Under the pieces are notes generated by a model. The model was not told the origin of the DNA, did no database searches, and saw only the letters and a list, made by a program, of their open reading frames with translations. From an uncultured Bacteriovoracaceae bacterium (GTDB taxonomy: Bacteria; Bdellovibrionota; Bacteriovoracia; Bacteriovoracales; Bacteriovoracaceae), in NCBI GenBank assembly GCA_937952395.1, contig CALFYV010000281.1, positions 1-5,937 of the forward strand: a stretch of 5,937 nt of DNA, given 5' to 3'. A program made the position numbers and the translations under genes. Within the stretch, counting starts at the first letter, position 1; each line of letters opens with the position of its first letter. Positions 5,353 through 5,937 of the stretch are shown here, piece after piece.

Positions 5353-5937
5353 ATGAAAGTTTTTGTTTTAATTTGTTCAATGATGAGCCTCGCGATGGCC
5401 CAAGATTCAATTCCTTACAAATGGGTTACTGTTGGTAGCGATGCTGTCCAAAGTGTTAGGCAATCAATCAATGGCATAAGACATTATGGTAGTAAAAATA
5501 ATGTAAGTGTTTTGCAGGTTCGAGCAGATAAGTTATCAGATGTTTCTCATTTAATGCATCATGAGTTTAAGCGCTGTGGTGGGTTTGTGGCCCATGAATC
5601 TCTTGAAGCTGCGGTCGCGGATGCCAACGCCATTAAAGAGCGTACCGTAGGTACTCATGGTCTTTTTGTTAATTATAGTATTAATCAGCCTGGCAAAGTT
5701 ATTCCAATGGTTAAAATGGTGGAAGATGAGACGATACAGCAAGTTATAGAAAAATTAGCTAACTTTCATAATCGTTACTATAAATCAAAAACAGGTATTC
5801 AATCCCAGGAATGGTTAAAAGCATTTTGGGAAAAAATAACGGAAAGAAGAACTGATGCTAAAGTTGAATTTTTTAAGCATGATAAATGGCCACAACCTTC
5901 GGTTATTTTAACTATTGAAGGTTCTGTTGCACCTGAT
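5353..5937 (+). CDS. Secreted M28-family leucyl aminopeptidase-like precursor, N-terminal part
   Basis: An open frame of 195 codons runs from the ATG at 5353 to the window end without a stop. Residues 1-16 are a signal peptide (short charged start, hydrophobic core, AMA before the predicted cut at QDS), so the product is exported. Residues about 17-115 look like a propeptide. From about 120 the sequence follows the mature domain of Vibrio proteolyticus aminopeptidase as I recall it: FHNRYYKSKTGIQSQEWL (138-155), a basic/acidic helix, then KWPQPSVILTIEGSVAPD (178-195). In that enzyme this is followed by the strand and the first zinc-ligand His of the di-zinc site. The catalytic residues therefore lie just past the window edge and cannot be checked. 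The family removes N-terminal residues, often Leu, from peptides outside the cytoplasm. A strong Shine-Dalgarno sequence precedes the start. The gene diverges from the nitronate-monooxygenase-like gene. Confidence 0.85.
   Translation, partial: MKVFVLICSMMSLAMAQDSIPYKWVTVGSDAVQSVRQSINGIRHYGSKNNVSVLQVRADKLSDVSHLMHHEFKRCGGFVAHESLEAAVADANAIKERTVGTHGLFVNYSINQPGKVIPMVKMVEDETIQQVIEKLANFHNRYYKSKTGIQSQEWLKAFWEKITERRTDAKVEFFKHDKWPQPSVILTIEGSVAPD

Noticed and set aside
5551..5742. 63-codon minus-strand open frame
   Set aside because: It is antisense to the M28 precursor, which has a signal peptide, a strong ribosome binding site and family similarity.

Overview
The window is AT-rich DNA with compact bacterial gene packing. 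It holds six protein genes, two of them cut by the window edges. The gene set is a DtxR-type metalloregulator, an ATP/ADP-translocase-like membrane protein, an M3 oligopeptidase, a flavin-dependent nitronate-monooxygenase-like enzyme and a secreted M28 aminopeptidase. Together with the low GC content, this suggests a Gram-negative, protein-degrading bacterium. A relative of Bdellovibrionota (Bacteriovorax/Halobacteriovorax-like) is my best guess, but it rests on general gene flavour, not on a marker gene. There is no RNA gene, mobile element, CRISPR array or long repeat.

Layout. Positions 1-287 (minus strand) carry the 5' part of an unrecognised secreted-protein gene whose signal peptide and body lie in different reading frames, an apparent -1 frameshift near two T runs. 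A divergent regulatory region (288-460) follows, with a good sigma70-type promoter overlapped by nested inverted repeats. It drives a two-gene plus-strand unit: a DtxR-family regulator (461-982) overlapping by 8 bp an NTT/Npt-like multi-pass membrane protein (975-2198). A separate promoter at the end of the membrane gene probably drives a Dcp-like M3 peptidase, which I start at the ATG at 2236 (2236-4245). Its 3' end overlaps by 9 bp the 3' end of a convergent minus-strand nitronate-monooxygenase-like gene (4237-5220). A 132-bp divergent spacer then leads to a plus-strand secreted M28 leucyl-aminopeptidase-like precursor (5353 to the window end), cut just before its zinc-binding core.

How they fit together. 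The regulator and the transporter-like gene are translationally linked, and the inverted repeats over their promoter suggest autoregulation by a metal-dependent repressor. The Dcp-like enzyme would finish peptide breakdown in the cytoplasm, and the M28 enzyme would trim peptides outside the inner membrane. They are not in one operon, so a joint role is only an inference. The most interesting item is the pairing of a DtxR-like regulator, with a modified metal-ligand set and a His-rich N-terminus, with an ATP/ADP-translocase-like protein.
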